This document shows positions 7,793 through 16,438 of a DNA stretch of 64,000 nt, one piece after another. This DNA is from DASWNP01 sp036399175 (GTDB lineage: Bacteria > Acidobacteriota > Blastocatellia > Pyrinomonadales > Pyrinomonadaceae). Numbering within the stretch: position 1 is the first letter of the stretch; each line of letters begins with the position of its first letter. A program made the translations under genes and the position numbers. The notes beneath the pieces are model-generated. The model had not been told where the DNA came from. It ran no database searches and saw only the letters and a list, made by a program, of their open reading frames with translations. The stretch spans positions 96,479 through 160,478 of the forward strand of contig DASWNP010000040.1 in the NCBI GenBank assembly GCA_036399175.1, read 5' to 3'.

Positions 7793-9323
7793 TGTGCTCG
7801 TCGAGCCAACGAACGATTTGTTGCGGGTTGTTTAGCTCGCCTCTGAGCAGGGCGAGAATGAGGTCGTGTGTGACGACGGTGTTGAAGGTGGAATCGTATC
7901 GGAAGCCTTCGGTGTGGCCTGCGAGCTTGAGGATGAAGGGGACGCGGTGAGAGTTGAGGCCGACGAGGGCCTGGTCTTCGGGTGAGCGCCAGTGCGCGAG
8001 TGACTTGAGGGTGTCGAAGCGCAGCCAGTGGTCGGAGGTGACGACGATGGTCGTCGAGTCCCAGAGGCGCGCGTCTTCCAAAGTTCGGCGCAGTTCTCCG
8101 AAGGTTTTGTCGGTTAGGGCGAGGTTGTCGAGATAGCTGCTTTCGGGTTCGGTCGAGAAGCGACCCGTGCGTCGGTTGTAGATGCCGGGCGGGTGCGGGA
8201 CGGCCAAATGAATCATCGTCAGCTCCAACTCGGGACGCGTGATTGTCTTGAGAGCTTCGGCGCGGATGGCTTGATGGCGGGCGATGAAGCTCGCCTTGAA
8301 ATTCCTGCGGGCTCGGTTTCTGAAAAGAAGGTCGTCAAGCTGTTGGGTTGACTCGACGCGTTTCCAGAAAGGAAGCGACAGCACGAGCGTGCGTAACTGA
8401 AAGAGCATGTTCTGGACGACGGTCAGCTTCTCGTCGTCGGTGACGGCCATTCCGGTCTGCCATGAGCATGTCGTCAGGCTCTCGCTCAAAAGACGACAGT
8501 AGGGGTGAAACCAGCCGACGAGCGCGGTGTTGTAGCCGAGCGAGCGCGCACGCGAGAAGACGTTCGGATATTTGCTCCAAAAGACGCGCTCGTCGCTGTC
8601 GGTAAAACGCAGCTCAAGCTCGTCGGGTCGAAGCTGTTTGGCTTTTGAGACGAGCCGCCCGGTGATGTAGGCGGGCATGGAGAGCAGCGTCTCGCCCGCC
8701 GGAGGGTAAGCATTGGTGGCATAAACCGACTCGGCGCGCAGGCGTTCCAACTCAGGCAGCGAGACCCTCGGCGCGCCTTCGGGAAACGCGATGCGCTCGT
8801 CCATCTCGTCGAAGATGAGCCAGAGGACGCGCGCTCTGTTCGGGCTTTTCGGCGGAAGCATCGAAGCCGTTGGTTTGTCGCTCAGCATCGAGGCGTATTG
8901 AAGCGTCAGCCAAAAGCCCTGCGCGAAATTGAAGAGCACGAGCGGAGAGAGAATCAGGACGAGCGTCTGCGCGAAGCGGCTGAGGCGGCGGAGGGGAAAA
9001 CGCCTGAGCAGGTAGACGGCGACGACGCCGAGTAGGAGCAGGAGGACGACGAGACCCGCGCGTCCGAGTCTTTGAAGCAGGCTTGACACCAGAAGGCTGT
9101 CGAGTTGCAGGCGAATGCTGTTGAGCGCGAAGAGCACGGCGACGAGAAAGGCCGCGTGCATCAAGCTTCGTACAAGCGGGCGAGGCGAGCGGCGCGCGAG
9201 ATATGCGCCGAGCCGGAAGAGAGTCGCAAGCGCAAGGACGTTGAGCGTGATGGCGGCGAGGACAGCCCAGCCGGGATAGCGTTTCCAGTGGTAGTAGTAG
9301 AAGACGGAGGCGGGGTCGAGCAC
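7782..9323 (-). CDS. Membrane-anchored sulfatase-like (alkaline phosphatase superfamily) protein
   Basis: At least 513 residues. The N-terminal 150 hold about four membrane helices and the C-terminal 360 a sulfatase/phosphoethanolamine-transferase fold with LWLIFDEMDE (metal-site Asp), NAYPPAGETLLSMPAYITG (Thr/Ser nucleophile region), HLAVPHPPG and VVTSDHWLR. Such proteins act on the periplasmic side, on sulfate esters or lipid or glycan phosphates. The first plausible start is GTG 9323, but the same frame is open up to the stop of the upstream gene at 9408 and encodes another hydrophobic segment (LVALSLANLCFLQAW). The true start is therefore probably further upstream at a non-standard codon. 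It is last of a three-gene cassette. Confidence 0.8.
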   Translation of the reverse strand: MLDPASVFYYYHWKRYPGWAVLAAITLNVLALATLFRLGAYLARRSPRPLVRSLMHAAFLVAVLFALNSIRLQLDSLLVSSLLQRLGRAGLVVLLLLLGVVAVYLLRRFPLRRLSRFAQTLVLILSPLVLFNFAQGFWLTLQYASMLSDKPTASMLPPKSPNRARVLWLIFDEMDERIAFPEGAPRVSLPELERLRAESVYATNAYPPAGETLLSMPAYITGRLVSKAKQLRPDELELRFTDSDERVFWSKYPNVFSRARSLGYNTALVGWFHPYCRLLSESLTTCSWQTGMAVTDDEKLTVVQNMLFQLRTLVLSLPFWKRVESTQQLDDLLFRNRARRNFKASFIARHQAIRAEALKTITRPELELTMIHLAVPHPPGIYNRRTGRFSTEPESSYLDNLALTDKTFGELRRTLEDARLWDSTTIVVTSDHWLRFDTLKSLAHWRSPEDQALVGLNSHRVPFILKLAGHTEGFRYDSTFNTVVTHDLILALLRGELNNPQQIVRWLDEHKSK

Positions 9324-9407
9324 GCCACGCCACGCTTGCAGGAAGCAGAGGTTGGCGAGCGAGAGGGCGACGAGCCAGTCTTTGAAAAAATCCTTCGCCT
9401 TAAAAAT

Positions 9408-10865
9408 TTATGCGTCTCCGCCTTTGCTGTAGAGATAAAGCCAGCGCCCGCTCTCGGCCAATGGGCGCGAGCGCACGAGTCGAAAGCGTCTGCCGAAAGC
9501 GGCCTCGAACGTCTCTCTCGTGAAATGCTCGAAGAGAGCGGCGCGCCCGCGCGTCAGGCGACGAAACATCGGGTCGTCCGCGCCGACGAACTCGACGAGC
9601 AGAAACCTCTCGGTCAGCTCCGAGGCCAGCTCCGCGATTTCATCCAACGGAATCAACTCCGAGACCATCAGGTGATGACAGACGGCGAGCATCAGGACGG
9701 CGTCGAAGCTTCGGCGCGCTCGTTCGAGAAACGAGGGCTGCTCGCGGTTGCGCCAGCCCGTCGCGGGACTCGGACGCGCGATGTCTATGACGAGCGGCAG
9801 CACGTCCAATTCTTCGGCGCGTGCCCCGCGAAAGATTTCTCCGACCGAAGCCTCGTCGCTGTCGATAGCGACCACTCGCGCCCCGCTTCGCGCCGCCGTG
9901 CGGCTGAAATATCCCGTGTTGGCTCCCACGTCCAAAACCCGGCGCGGCCTGAACTCGGCAAGCGCTTCTTCGACGAAGCCGCGCTTCTCCCTCACATAAC
10001 TCTCGGTCAGATGCCCCTCCTTCGTCATGTAGTCAGACCAGGACGAACGACGCTTCGCCCGCGCGCCGACCCCTTCGAGCTTCCTTCGCAGACCCTTGAA
10101 TTGGCGTCGGAGAATAAAGCGCGCCTTCTCCGCATCGGCGGAGAGACGCCTGCGGTAGATGGAATCGTCTTGTGCCGTCGGCGCGGAACTCAGGCGCGAA
10201 GGCAGCGTGACGAGCGTCAGAAACGGCGGGCGAAGTTTTTTGAGCGGGCTGCACATGCGCGCGACCGCTTCGGGCTGCAAGCCTTCGCGGCTGGTCGTGA
10301 AGATTTGGCCGAGCGTCATGCCGAAATGAGCGTTGACCAGCAGGGGCAGCAGAAAGCTTCGGACGAACTGCGCGTAAGCGAGCCAGACGGCATCGCCCGC
10401 CTCGCGCCGCTCGAACGAAAGCACATCGACGAAGACGGGCTCCGCGCCGCGAAAGAGGATGTTGTAGGGCGTCGCATCCTTGAGTCCGAGATTTTCCGAG
10501 AGCAGGGCTTCCGTGAGGTCGAGCGTCAGGCCGCCCGCCGCGTGCAGCATCTCCGGCGGCCACTCGTAAGGGAAACTCTGAAAAGCAATCCTCTCATGCT
10601 CAAGCACGAGCGCGGGCGACGCAGAATAGGTCTCAACTGCCTCGTCTGTCTCGCCTTCGTCCGCGAGCTTTTCAGAAAGGAGAGCGGCCTCCGTCGCTTC
10701 GACGACTCGTGTGCCGACGACGCGCCCTTCGTCGATGAATTTTTGCAGAGTCGCGGACGCGAGAGCCGCGCGGATGTCGGGCTCGCCCGCCGGGTTGACG
10801 AAGCGCAGAACGCGCCCTGCGACGATTCTGACACGCCCCGACGGGTCTCGAAATGAGATGCTCAT
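9408..10865 (-). CDS. Class I SAM-dependent methyltransferase, NoeA-like
   Basis: A 485-residue protein. The N-terminal half (about 1-270) resembles the NoeA-type region, with KDATPYNILFRGAEPVFVD, a phrase reminiscent of kinase-like folds. The C-terminal half is a Rossmann methyltransferase with VLDVGANTGYFS (SAM-binding loop I), VVAIDSDE (acidic residue of strand 2) and LAVCHHLM. The acceptor is unknown; NoeA-related proteins are tied to surface glycan modification. Its stop lies directly before the sulfatase-like reading frame, and a small membrane protein gene precedes it, so the three genes are probably co-transcribed. Confidence 0.82.
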   Translation of the reverse strand: MSISFRDPSGRVRIVAGRVLRFVNPAGEPDIRAALASATLQKFIDEGRVVGTRVVEATEAALLSEKLADEGETDEAVETYSASPALVLEHERIAFQSFPYEWPPEMLHAAGGLTLDLTEALLSENLGLKDATPYNILFRGAEPVFVDVLSFERREAGDAVWLAYAQFVRSFLLPLLVNAHFGMTLGQIFTTSREGLQPEAVARMCSPLKKLRPPFLTLVTLPSRLSSAPTAQDDSIYRRRLSADAEKARFILRRQFKGLRRKLEGVGARAKRRSSWSDYMTKEGHLTESYVREKRGFVEEALAEFRPRRVLDVGANTGYFSRTAARSGARVVAIDSDEASVGEIFRGARAEELDVLPLVIDIARPSPATGWRNREQPSFLERARRSFDAVLMLAVCHHLMVSELIPLDEIAELASELTERFLLVEFVGADDPMFRRLTRGRAALFEHFTRETFEAAFGRRFRLVRSRPLAESGRWLYLYSKGGDA

Positions 10866-10915
10866 TCTGAAGGCGGAATTTCAGAGAAGGAGAGACCGGA
10901 CGATTCGCCCGGAAG

Positions 10916-11146
10916 TTACTTCAGAAGCAGGTCGCGTGCCTTGTCGGCGTCGTCCGGCGCGGGCGTCGCTTCTTCTTTCTTCGTCCGGCTGTTTCGCCTG
11001 AAGAGAAACGCGTCGATGAGCTTTCTGAAATAGAAGAGGCCGCCGAAAAAGGCCGCCAAAAGCAGTTGCCAGATGAGCGAGCCCGCGCCCGGATCGACGT
11101 AGAGCAGAAGAGAATAGTGGGCGGCGAGCTGCGATAGCTGATTCAT
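10916..11146 (-). CDS. Small single-helix membrane protein, first gene of the methyltransferase/sulfatase cassette
   Basis: 76 residues: a short N-terminus with LLLYVDPGAGSLIWQ, one membrane helix (LLLAAFFGGLFYF) and a charged, Lys/Asp-rich tail. The YVDPG(A/T)GSL motif at the head of such a cassette is a pattern I associate with conserved hypothetical proteins next to sulfatase-like and NoeA-like genes. I cannot verify it here. The function is unknown; an accessory role for the membrane enzyme downstream is inferred from position only. Confidence 0.7.
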   Translation of the reverse strand: MNQLSQLAAHYSLLLYVDPGAGSLIWQLLLAAFFGGLFYFRKLIDAFLFRRNSRTKKEEATPAPDDADKARDLLLK

Positions 11147-11295
11147 ACTCGGAGGCTCTCAAAGGTGATTCCCGCAGACAGAAGCTTAAAATAGAGAGAA
11201 CCGTCGGCGGTGTCAATCCGGCCTTCGCCGGAGGCCGGTTCGGAACGCGCGACGAAGCGGCCAAACGACGCTCGCTTGCGCCGCGAACCCGTTGC

Positions 11296-11323
11296 TTGAC
11301 AGCCCTCTGCACGAACGTATAAT
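11296..11323 (+). promoter_or_regulatory. Consensus sigma-70-type promoter upstream of thiolase
   Basis: TTGACA (11296-11301), a 16-nt spacer and TATAAT (11318-11323). Both hexamers are perfect, about 106 nt before the thiolase start codon. Confidence 0.8.
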
Positions 11324-11428
11324 CGAAAGTCGGATAACAAAGCATCAATCAATAGATAAACTGTCATCATCTGAGATGAGCGCGCGCACTCCAGCTTGAG
11401 CGCGCCGCGCCGGAGAAAGAGGGAGCTT

Positions 11429-12619
11429 ATGCCGGATACGAGAGAGGCCGTGATTATCAGCGCCGTGCGCACGCCGACGGGGAAGTTTCAGGGCGCGCTC
11501 AAGGATTTCAAGGCGACCGATTTGGGCGCGATGGTGGTGCGCGAGTCGGTCAGGCGTGCGGGCGTCGCGCCCGAAGATGTCGATGAAGTCATCATGGGCT
11601 GCGTCATACAGGCGGGGCTCGGGCAGAACCCCGCGCGGCAGGCGGCCTTGAAGGGCGGCATTCCGTTCGGCGTCTCGGCCGTGACGATTAACAAGGTCTG
11701 CGGCTCGGGTCTCAAGTCGGTGATGATGGCGGCGCAGGGCATCGCGCTCGGCGACTCGGAGATGGTCGTCGCGGGCGGCATGGAGTCGATGTCGAATGCG
11801 CCTTACATTCTGCCGAAGGCGCGCGAAGGCTTTCGCCTCGGCAACGCCACGCTCGTCGATGCGATGATTCACGACGGCCTCTGGTGCGCCTTCGAGAATT
11901 ATCACATGGGCAATACGGGCGAGGTCGTCGCCGAGCGTTACAACGTGACGCGCGCCGAGCAGGACGAATACGCGCTGAACTCGCACCGAAAGGCGGCGGC
12001 CGCCATCAAGGCCGGAAAATTCAAGGAAGAGATTCTCGCCGTCGAGATTCCGCAGAAGAAGGGCGCGCCCGTCGTCTTCGACACGGACGAGCCCGTGCGC
12101 GAAGATACTTCCATCGAAGCCCTCTCGAAGCTCAAGCCGGCCTTCAAGAGCGAGGGCGGAACGGTGACGGCCGGAAACGCGCCCGGCGTCAACGACGGCG
12201 CATCGGCTCTCGTCGTGACTTCGCTTGAGCGGGCGCGCCAGTTGGGCGTCGAGCCGTTGGCTCGCATCGCGGCGCAGGCCACCTCCGGCATCCAGCCGGA
12301 ACTCGTGATGATGGCTCCGGTCGAAGCGATTCGCAAAGTCTTAAAGAAGGCGGGCTGGTCTCTGAGCGAAGTTGACTTGATAGAGCTGAACGAAGCCTTC
12401 TCCGTGCAGGCCGTCGCCATCATGCGCGAGCTTGACCTCGACCCGCAGCGCGTCAACGTCAACGGCGGCGCGGTCGCCCTCGGCCACGCCATCGGGCAAT
12501 CGGGCTCGCGCCTGCTGACGACGATGCTCTACGAGATGAAACGCAGAGGCGCGCGTCGCGGACTCGCCGCGCTGTGTCTCGGCGGCGGAAACGCCGTCGC
12601 AATGGCGGTCGAAAGATAG
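11429..12619 (+). CDS. Acetyl-CoA C-acetyltransferase (thiolase)
   Basis: A 396-residue thiolase that condenses two acetyl-CoA or cleaves 3-ketoacyl-CoA. The start is ATG 11429 (MPDTREAVIISAVRTPTG) with GAGGGAG just upstream, so the longer frame from 11396 is rejected. The acyl-binding Cys is C91 in NKVCGSGLKS, the His is in GGAVALGHAIGQSG (GHAIG in place of the common GHPIG), and the second catalytic Cys is in LCLGGGNAVA. The dehydrogenase at 13320 and etfBA at 21594 are nearby, which fits short-chain acyl-CoA metabolism. Direction (synthesis or beta-oxidation) is not determined. Confidence 0.94.
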   Translation: MPDTREAVIISAVRTPTGKFQGALKDFKATDLGAMVVRESVRRAGVAPEDVDEVIMGCVIQAGLGQNPARQAALKGGIPFGVSAVTINKVCGSGLKSVMMAAQGIALGDSEMVVAGGMESMSNAPYILPKAREGFRLGNATLVDAMIHDGLWCAFENYHMGNTGEVVAERYNVTRAEQDEYALNSHRKAAAAIKAGKFKEEILAVEIPQKKGAPVVFDTDEPVREDTSIEALSKLKPAFKSEGGTVTAGNAPGVNDGASALVVTSLERARQLGVEPLARIAAQATSGIQPELVMMAPVEAIRKVLKKAGWSLSEVDLIELNEAFSVQAVAIMRELDLDPQRVNVNGGAVALGHAIGQSGSRLLTTMLYEMKRRGARRGLAALCLGGGNAVAMAVER

Positions 12620-12673
12620 TCCTCTGCGAGGATAGTCTCAAAGACAGTTTCCGAAAGAAAGGGCGCAACGCCT

Positions 12674-13219
12674 ATGACCCCCCAAGACCACAACAAGGCG
12701 CTCGGCATCATGCACCTGATTTACGGCGGCTTTCACACGCTGGTGTTCCTGATGGTGGTCGTTCTCTACCTCTTCATGGCCGGCATCCTCGGCGCGGCGC
12801 TGAGCAACGCGCCTCCCGGAGACGCGCCGCCCGAGTTCGTCTTCGGGATTCTGCTGGTCGTCATGTTGATTTTGCTCTTGATTTACGCGCTGCTCGCCGT
12901 GCCCGGCCTCCTCGCCGGTTACGCTCTGCTCAAGAGAAAGTCCTGGGCGAAGACGGCGGGCATCGTGGCGTCGGTCGTCTCCGCCCTCAGCTTTCCCTTC
13001 GGCACGGCGCTGGCGGTCTATTCCTTCTGGTTCTTCTTCGGCGAAGGCAAACGCTTCTACGACAGCGACGAATACTACGCGAGCGCACGACGCGGCCAGC
13101 TTCACGACGCATACGACTTTCAGGGCACATACGGCTGGGAGACTCGCTCCGACAGAGCGTCCGACCGCGAGGCCGCCTACGTGCCGCCCCGACAGCCGCC
13201 CGACTGGCGCGATTCATAA
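12674..13219 (+). CDS. Multi-pass membrane protein of unknown function
   Basis: 181 residues with about four hydrophobic segments (around residues 12-40, 54-78, 84-92 and 98-120), then a hydrophilic, Tyr/Asp/Arg-rich tail that includes YYASARRGQLHDAYDF. Small four-helix proteins with a lysine-flanked third loop (LLKRKSWAK) are common in Acidobacteriota, but no named family is certain. It follows the thiolase gene by 54 nt and precedes hydroxyacyl-CoA dehydrogenase. I infer co-transcription, not a shared function. Confidence 0.75.
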   Translation: MTPQDHNKALGIMHLIYGGFHTLVFLMVVVLYLFMAGILGAALSNAPPGDAPPEFVFGILLVVMLILLLIYALLAVPGLLAGYALLKRKSWAKTAGIVASVVSALSFPFGTALAVYSFWFFFGEGKRFYDSDEYYASARRGQLHDAYDFQGTYGWETRSDRASDREAAYVPPRQPPDWRDS

Positions 13220-13220
13220 C

Positions 13221-13299
13221 TCGTAAATCGTGAATCGTAAATCGTAAATAGTTAAAACCTGTTCTTTCTATTTACGATTTACGATTTACCATTTACGGC
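13221..13299. repeat. Heptad inverted repeat, CGTAAAT/CGTGAAT family
   Basis: Arms of AATCGTA/AATCGTG units with the centre GTTAAAACCTGTTCTTTC. It lies between the membrane protein and the dehydrogenase genes. The other members of this family are at 16085, 22369, 26563, 41646, 51209, 56373 and 61447. Confidence 0.9.
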
Positions 13300-13319
13300 T
13301 TTTTCAAGGAGTGTTTGTT

Positions 13320-14165
13320 GTGACGGAAATCATCGGCGTGGTGGGAGCGGGGACGATGGGCAACGGCATCGCGCAGGTGGCGGCGCGAGCCGGTTACAAC
13401 GTCGTGCTGCGCGACGTGCAGGAGGAATTTCTGACGCGCGGGATGACGGCGGTCGAGCGAAGTCTCCAGCGCGACGTGGACAAGGAGCGTCTGTCGGAGG
13501 AAGAGAAGCGCGCCGTCGTCGGTCGCATCCAGCCGACCACCGACATCGGGGCTCTCAGGAGCGCGTCTTTCATCGTCGAAGCGGTGACGGAAAACCTCCC
13601 GGTCAAAACGGAGGTCTTCCGCGCGCTCGACGAACTGGCCGAGCCCGACGCCATTCTCGCCTCCAACACATCTTCAATTTCCATCACCAAGCTCGCCGCC
13701 GCCACGCGCCGACCGGAAAAAGTCATCGGCATGCACTTTATGAACCCCGTGCCCGTGATGAAGCTCGTGGAAGTCATACGCGGCATCGCCACCTCCGACG
13801 ACACGTGGCAGCGCACGCGCGCGCTCACGGAAAAACTCGGCAAGACCGCGCTCGAATGCAACGACTCGCCCGGCTTCGTCTCCAACCGCGTCCTCATGCC
13901 GATGATTAACGAAGCCATCTTCACGCTTCAGGAGGGCGTCGCCACGCGCGAGTCAATCGACGGTATTATGAAGCTCGGCATGAATCACCCGATGGGGCCG
14001 CTCACGCTCGCCGACTTCATCGGCCTCGACGTGTGCCTCGCCATCCTCAACGTCCTTCACACGGAACTGGGCGACCCCAAGTATCGCCCCTGTCCCTTGC
14101 TCAAACGCTACGTCGATGCCGGCTGGCTCGGCAAAAAAACCGGGCGCGGATTCTATGAATACTAA
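13320..14165 (+). CDS. hbd: 3-hydroxybutyryl-CoA dehydrogenase
   Basis: A 281-residue NAD(P)-dependent enzyme that interconverts acetoacetyl-CoA and 3-hydroxybutyryl-CoA. GTG 13320 is chosen because AAGGAG at 13306-13311 is 8 nt upstream; the earlier GTG 13311 overlaps that site. The N-terminus has GVVGAGTMGNGIAQ, the active site VIGMHFMNPVPVMKLVE (His) and NDSPGFVSNRVLMPMINEA (Asn). The C-terminus ends GLGKKTGRGFYEY-like (here WLGKKTGRGFYEY). The length is that of single-domain Hbd, not the FadB fusion. With thiolase and ETF it outlines a short-chain acyl-CoA pathway. Confidence 0.94.
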   Translation: MTEIIGVVGAGTMGNGIAQVAARAGYNVVLRDVQEEFLTRGMTAVERSLQRDVDKERLSEEEKRAVVGRIQPTTDIGALRSASFIVEAVTENLPVKTEVFRALDELAEPDAILASNTSSISITKLAAATRRPEKVIGMHFMNPVPVMKLVEVIRGIATSDDTWQRTRALTEKLGKTALECNDSPGFVSNRVLMPMINEAIFTLQEGVATRESIDGIMKLGMNHPMGPLTLADFIGLDVCLAILNVLHTELGDPKYRPCPLLKRYVDAGWLGKKTGRGFYEY

Positions 14166-14251
14166 TGCGGAATGATGAATGATGAATGATGAATGAAAGA
14201 CAAGCTGCTTTCTGCTTTTCATTCATCATTCCGCATTCATCATTCATCATT
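14165..14251. repeat. Heptad inverted repeat, GATGAAT family
   Basis: Left arm GCGGAAT-GATGAAT-GATGAAT-GATGAAT, centre GAAAGACAAGCTGCTTTCTG, right arm of ATTCATC and ATTCCGC units. It begins right after the dehydrogenase stop. Confidence 0.9.
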
Positions 14252-14261
14252 TGCTTTTACG

Positions 14262-15491
14262 ATGGCTGAGAAGTTCGGACAGATTTATTGTCAGAGATGC
14301 CTGGCGGCGAATGCTTTGGGGCAGGAGTTGTGCGGGCGTTGCGGGACGCGCCTGATGCTGGTGGTCGAGCCCTCGTCACTGCGTTACGAGGAGGAGACGG
14401 GCGCGGGCGCGGCGCACGACGAGCATCTGCTAGAACGAGTCTCGACGCTTGAGAGCCAGCTTGCGCGCGTCGTGGAAAAGCTGGAACAGGGCATCGACCT
14501 TCTCTTCCGTCAGGTGCGAACCTCTTACATGGATCACCTGCTGCTCGAAACTCTCATCGAGGCTCTCGGCGAGACGCGCGCTATCGACTACAAGCGACTT
14601 CAGAAAGAGTGGCGCGAGCGCTGCGAGCGCGACTCGAAGGAGGTCGAACAAAGCGACCGTCTGCGCAAGCTGCGCAGTCGCGTGCTCGACACGTACAGGG
14701 GCTCGCAGAACGAGACCTTCGCGCGACTCGTCAGGGAAGGGTTCGGCGGTCTTGAGAAGGACGAGAAACGCGCCGTCAAAACGCTTGAGCGCGCCGCCGC
14801 GCTCGCGCCCGACAACTCGACTCTCAACGCCTTTCTCGGCGAGCATTTCTTTCGCGCCCGCAAGTGGACGCTGGCGCGCGACTACCTTGAGCGCGGGCTC
14901 GGCGTGTCTGAAGGCGACGGGCGCGTTCAACTGCTGCTCGGCCTCGTCTGCGGCGACGAGGGCGACTCCGAGCGCGCCAGAAATTTACTGATCGAAGCCG
15001 TTCGCCTCGGCGGGTCGTCTTTCGCGGCGCACTACGCGCTCGGCAGCCTCTTCGCGGCGGAAGAGAACTGGAAGGCCGCGCTCGTCGAGTTCAAAAGGGC
15101 GCTGGCGGCGCGTCCTTCGGCGGAGGCGCACTACGTCGTCGGCTCGGCCTATCATCAGCTCGAGCGCCCGCGCGTCGCCCTGCGTCATCTCTTCAAAGCT
15201 CTGGAAATCGACCCGCGCTATGCCGAGGCTCATTACGTTCTCGGGCTCGTCTACCTGCGGCTCGGCGAGCACGCGCGCGCCCGCGAGGCTTTCTCTGCGG
15301 CGCACGCCGCCGACCGCAAAGAGCCTCGCTACCTTGCAGCCAAGCGCCGTCGGCGTCCGACGAGCGACGTGCCGCCCGCGCCCCTATTCGACGCTCTCAA
15401 GAGGCTGAAGCATCGCTTGATGAGCGGCGACGATAGCCGCTTAGCCCTTGCCGTGCAAGAAGATGCGCTGAAGAGGGTGCTGGCGCGTTGA
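14262..15491 (+). CDS. Zinc-ribbon and TPR repeat protein
   Basis: 409 residues. ATG 14262 is preferred because the 23 preceding codons are encoded by the upstream inverted repeat. The N-terminus has a four-Cys ribbon (YCQRCLAANALGQELCGRCGTR). A predicted coiled coil (LLERVSTLESQLARVVEKLEQ) covers about residues 50-75. The C-terminal 230 residues are tetratricopeptide repeats (LNAFLGEHFFRARKW, AHYALGSLFAAEENW, AHYVVGSAYHQLERP, AHYVLGLVYLRLGEHARA). It is probably a cytoplasmic scaffold; the partner is unknown. Confidence 0.82.
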   Translation: MAEKFGQIYCQRCLAANALGQELCGRCGTRLMLVVEPSSLRYEEETGAGAAHDEHLLERVSTLESQLARVVEKLEQGIDLLFRQVRTSYMDHLLLETLIEALGETRAIDYKRLQKEWRERCERDSKEVEQSDRLRKLRSRVLDTYRGSQNETFARLVREGFGGLEKDEKRAVKTLERAAALAPDNSTLNAFLGEHFFRARKWTLARDYLERGLGVSEGDGRVQLLLGLVCGDEGDSERARNLLIEAVRLGGSSFAAHYALGSLFAAEENWKAALVEFKRALAARPSAEAHYVVGSAYHQLERPRVALRHLFKALEIDPRYAEAHYVLGLVYLRLGEHARAREAFSAAHAADRKEPRYLAAKRRRRPTSDVPPAPLFDALKRLKHRLMSGDDSRLALAVQEDALKRVLAR

Positions 15492-15515
15492 CAGTCGCCG
15501 CCCGAACACTATAAT
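15488..15515 (+). promoter_or_regulatory. Consensus promoter of the yceD-rpmF-plsX-fab operon
   Basis: TTGACA (15488-15493), a 16-nt spacer and TATAAT (15510-15515). Both hexamers are perfect, about 50 nt before the yceD start. The -35 box overlaps the stop codon of the TPR gene. Confidence 0.85.
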
Positions 15516-15567
15516 TGAACCTTTTGTGCTCAGGCCGCTAGCGGGCGGCCTATCTGACAGAGGGGTT

Positions 15568-16095
15568 ATGCGAATCGAGGTTGACAGGCTCAGCGAACGG
15601 GGCGAAGCTTTCGCGCACACTTACGCGCCCGACGAGCTGACGCTCGACGAAGAAGGCGTGAGTTTGACAACGTCCGTGAGCGTCGAAGGGCGTGCGGCGC
15701 GCAAGGGCAGCGAGGTGCGACTGCGCGGTCGCATCGGGACGACTGTGGAAGTGGCCTGCGATCGTTGCTTGCGCCCCGTGCCCTTCAGCGTCGAAGAGGA
15801 TTTCAACGCGCGGCTTGAGCCCGCCGAGATGGAGACAGAAAACGAAGAGCTGGCCGAGTTGCAGCCGGAAGATTTGGACGTTTCCGTCTATGAGGGCGAT
15901 TCGGTGGATGTCGATGAGCTGGTGAGAGAGCAAATCCTGCTCGCGCTGCCGACGCGTCTGCACTGCCGCGAAGATTGCAAAGGTCTGTGCCCGACCTGCG
16001 GCGCGGATTTGAACGAAACTACCTGCGCCTGCGAGCAAAAAGAGATCGACCCGCGCTGGGCCGGCCTCGCGGCACTCAAAGACCGTGAATCGTAA
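15568..16095 (+). CDS. yceD: YceD/DUF177 family protein upstream of rpmF
   Basis: 175 residues starting at ATG 15568 (AGAGGGG just upstream). It shows the family pattern: a beta-rich N-terminus with RGRIGTTVEVACDRCLRP, an acidic middle (ELAELQPEDLDVSVYEGD) and the Cys motif HCREDCKGLCPTCGADLN. YceD is almost always directly upstream of rpmF; in plants and some bacteria it is linked to 23S rRNA processing. The last residues and the stop (RES then TAA) are encoded by the heptad repeat at 16085. Confidence 0.9.
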   Translation: MRIEVDRLSERGEAFAHTYAPDELTLDEEGVSLTTSVSVEGRAARKGSEVRLRGRIGTTVEVACDRCLRPVPFSVEEDFNARLEPAEMETENEELAELQPEDLDVSVYEGDSVDVDELVREQILLALPTRLHCREDCKGLCPTCGADLNETTCACEQKEIDPRWAGLAALKDRES

Positions 16096-16159
16096 ATCGT
16101 CAATCGTGAATAGAAGAAAGCAGGTTTTCACTATTGACGATTGACGATTTACGATTCAC
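16085..16159. repeat. Heptad inverted repeat, AATCGTA family, overlapping the yceD stop
   Basis: Left arm starts inside yceD (GTGAATCGTAAATCG). The centre is AGAAGAAAGCAGGTTTTCAC and the right arm GACGATTTACGATTCAC. It provides the yceD stop codon TAA. Confidence 0.9.
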
Positions 16160-16178
16160 TAATACACTCGGAGTAATT

Positions 16179-16364
16179 ATGCCTAATCCAAAACGTCGTC
16201 ACTCGAAAGCCCGCACGGGCAAGCGCCGGGCGCATGATGCTCTGCGCGCGCCGCAGACTATGGCCTGCCCGAATTGTCAGGAGCCCAGGCTCCCGCACAG
16301 AGTTTGTCCCAAGTGCGGCCATTACAAAGGCCGAGAGGTCATTCGCGTCGAGCAGGAAGTTTAG
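16179..16364 (+). CDS. rpmF: 50S ribosomal protein L32
   Basis: 61 residues starting MPNPKRRHSKARTGKRRAHD, with the zinc-binding pairs ACPNCQEP and VCPKCGHYKGRE. Both Cys pairs are present, so this is the zinc-retaining form. ATG 16179 has CGGAG nearby; the longer frame from 16134 begins in the inverted repeat and is rejected. It sits in the classic yceD-rpmF-plsX-fab order, which couples ribosome and membrane-lipid synthesis. Confidence 0.97.
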   Translation: MPNPKRRHSKARTGKRRAHDALRAPQTMACPNCQEPRLPHRVCPKCGHYKGREVIRVEQEV

Positions 16365-16438
16365 TCGAAGCGAGGCGCGGCGCTTCGGCTCTTCGGTTGC
16401 CGAGGGCGCGTGGACGGTCGTGAGCGCATCCGTTTGAG

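Noticed and set aside
9105..10856. 583-codon open frame on the plus strand opposite the sulfatase-like and NoeA-like genes
   Set aside because: It spans two real genes on the other strand, has no recognisable domain, and such long antisense frames are expected from GC-rich codon use.
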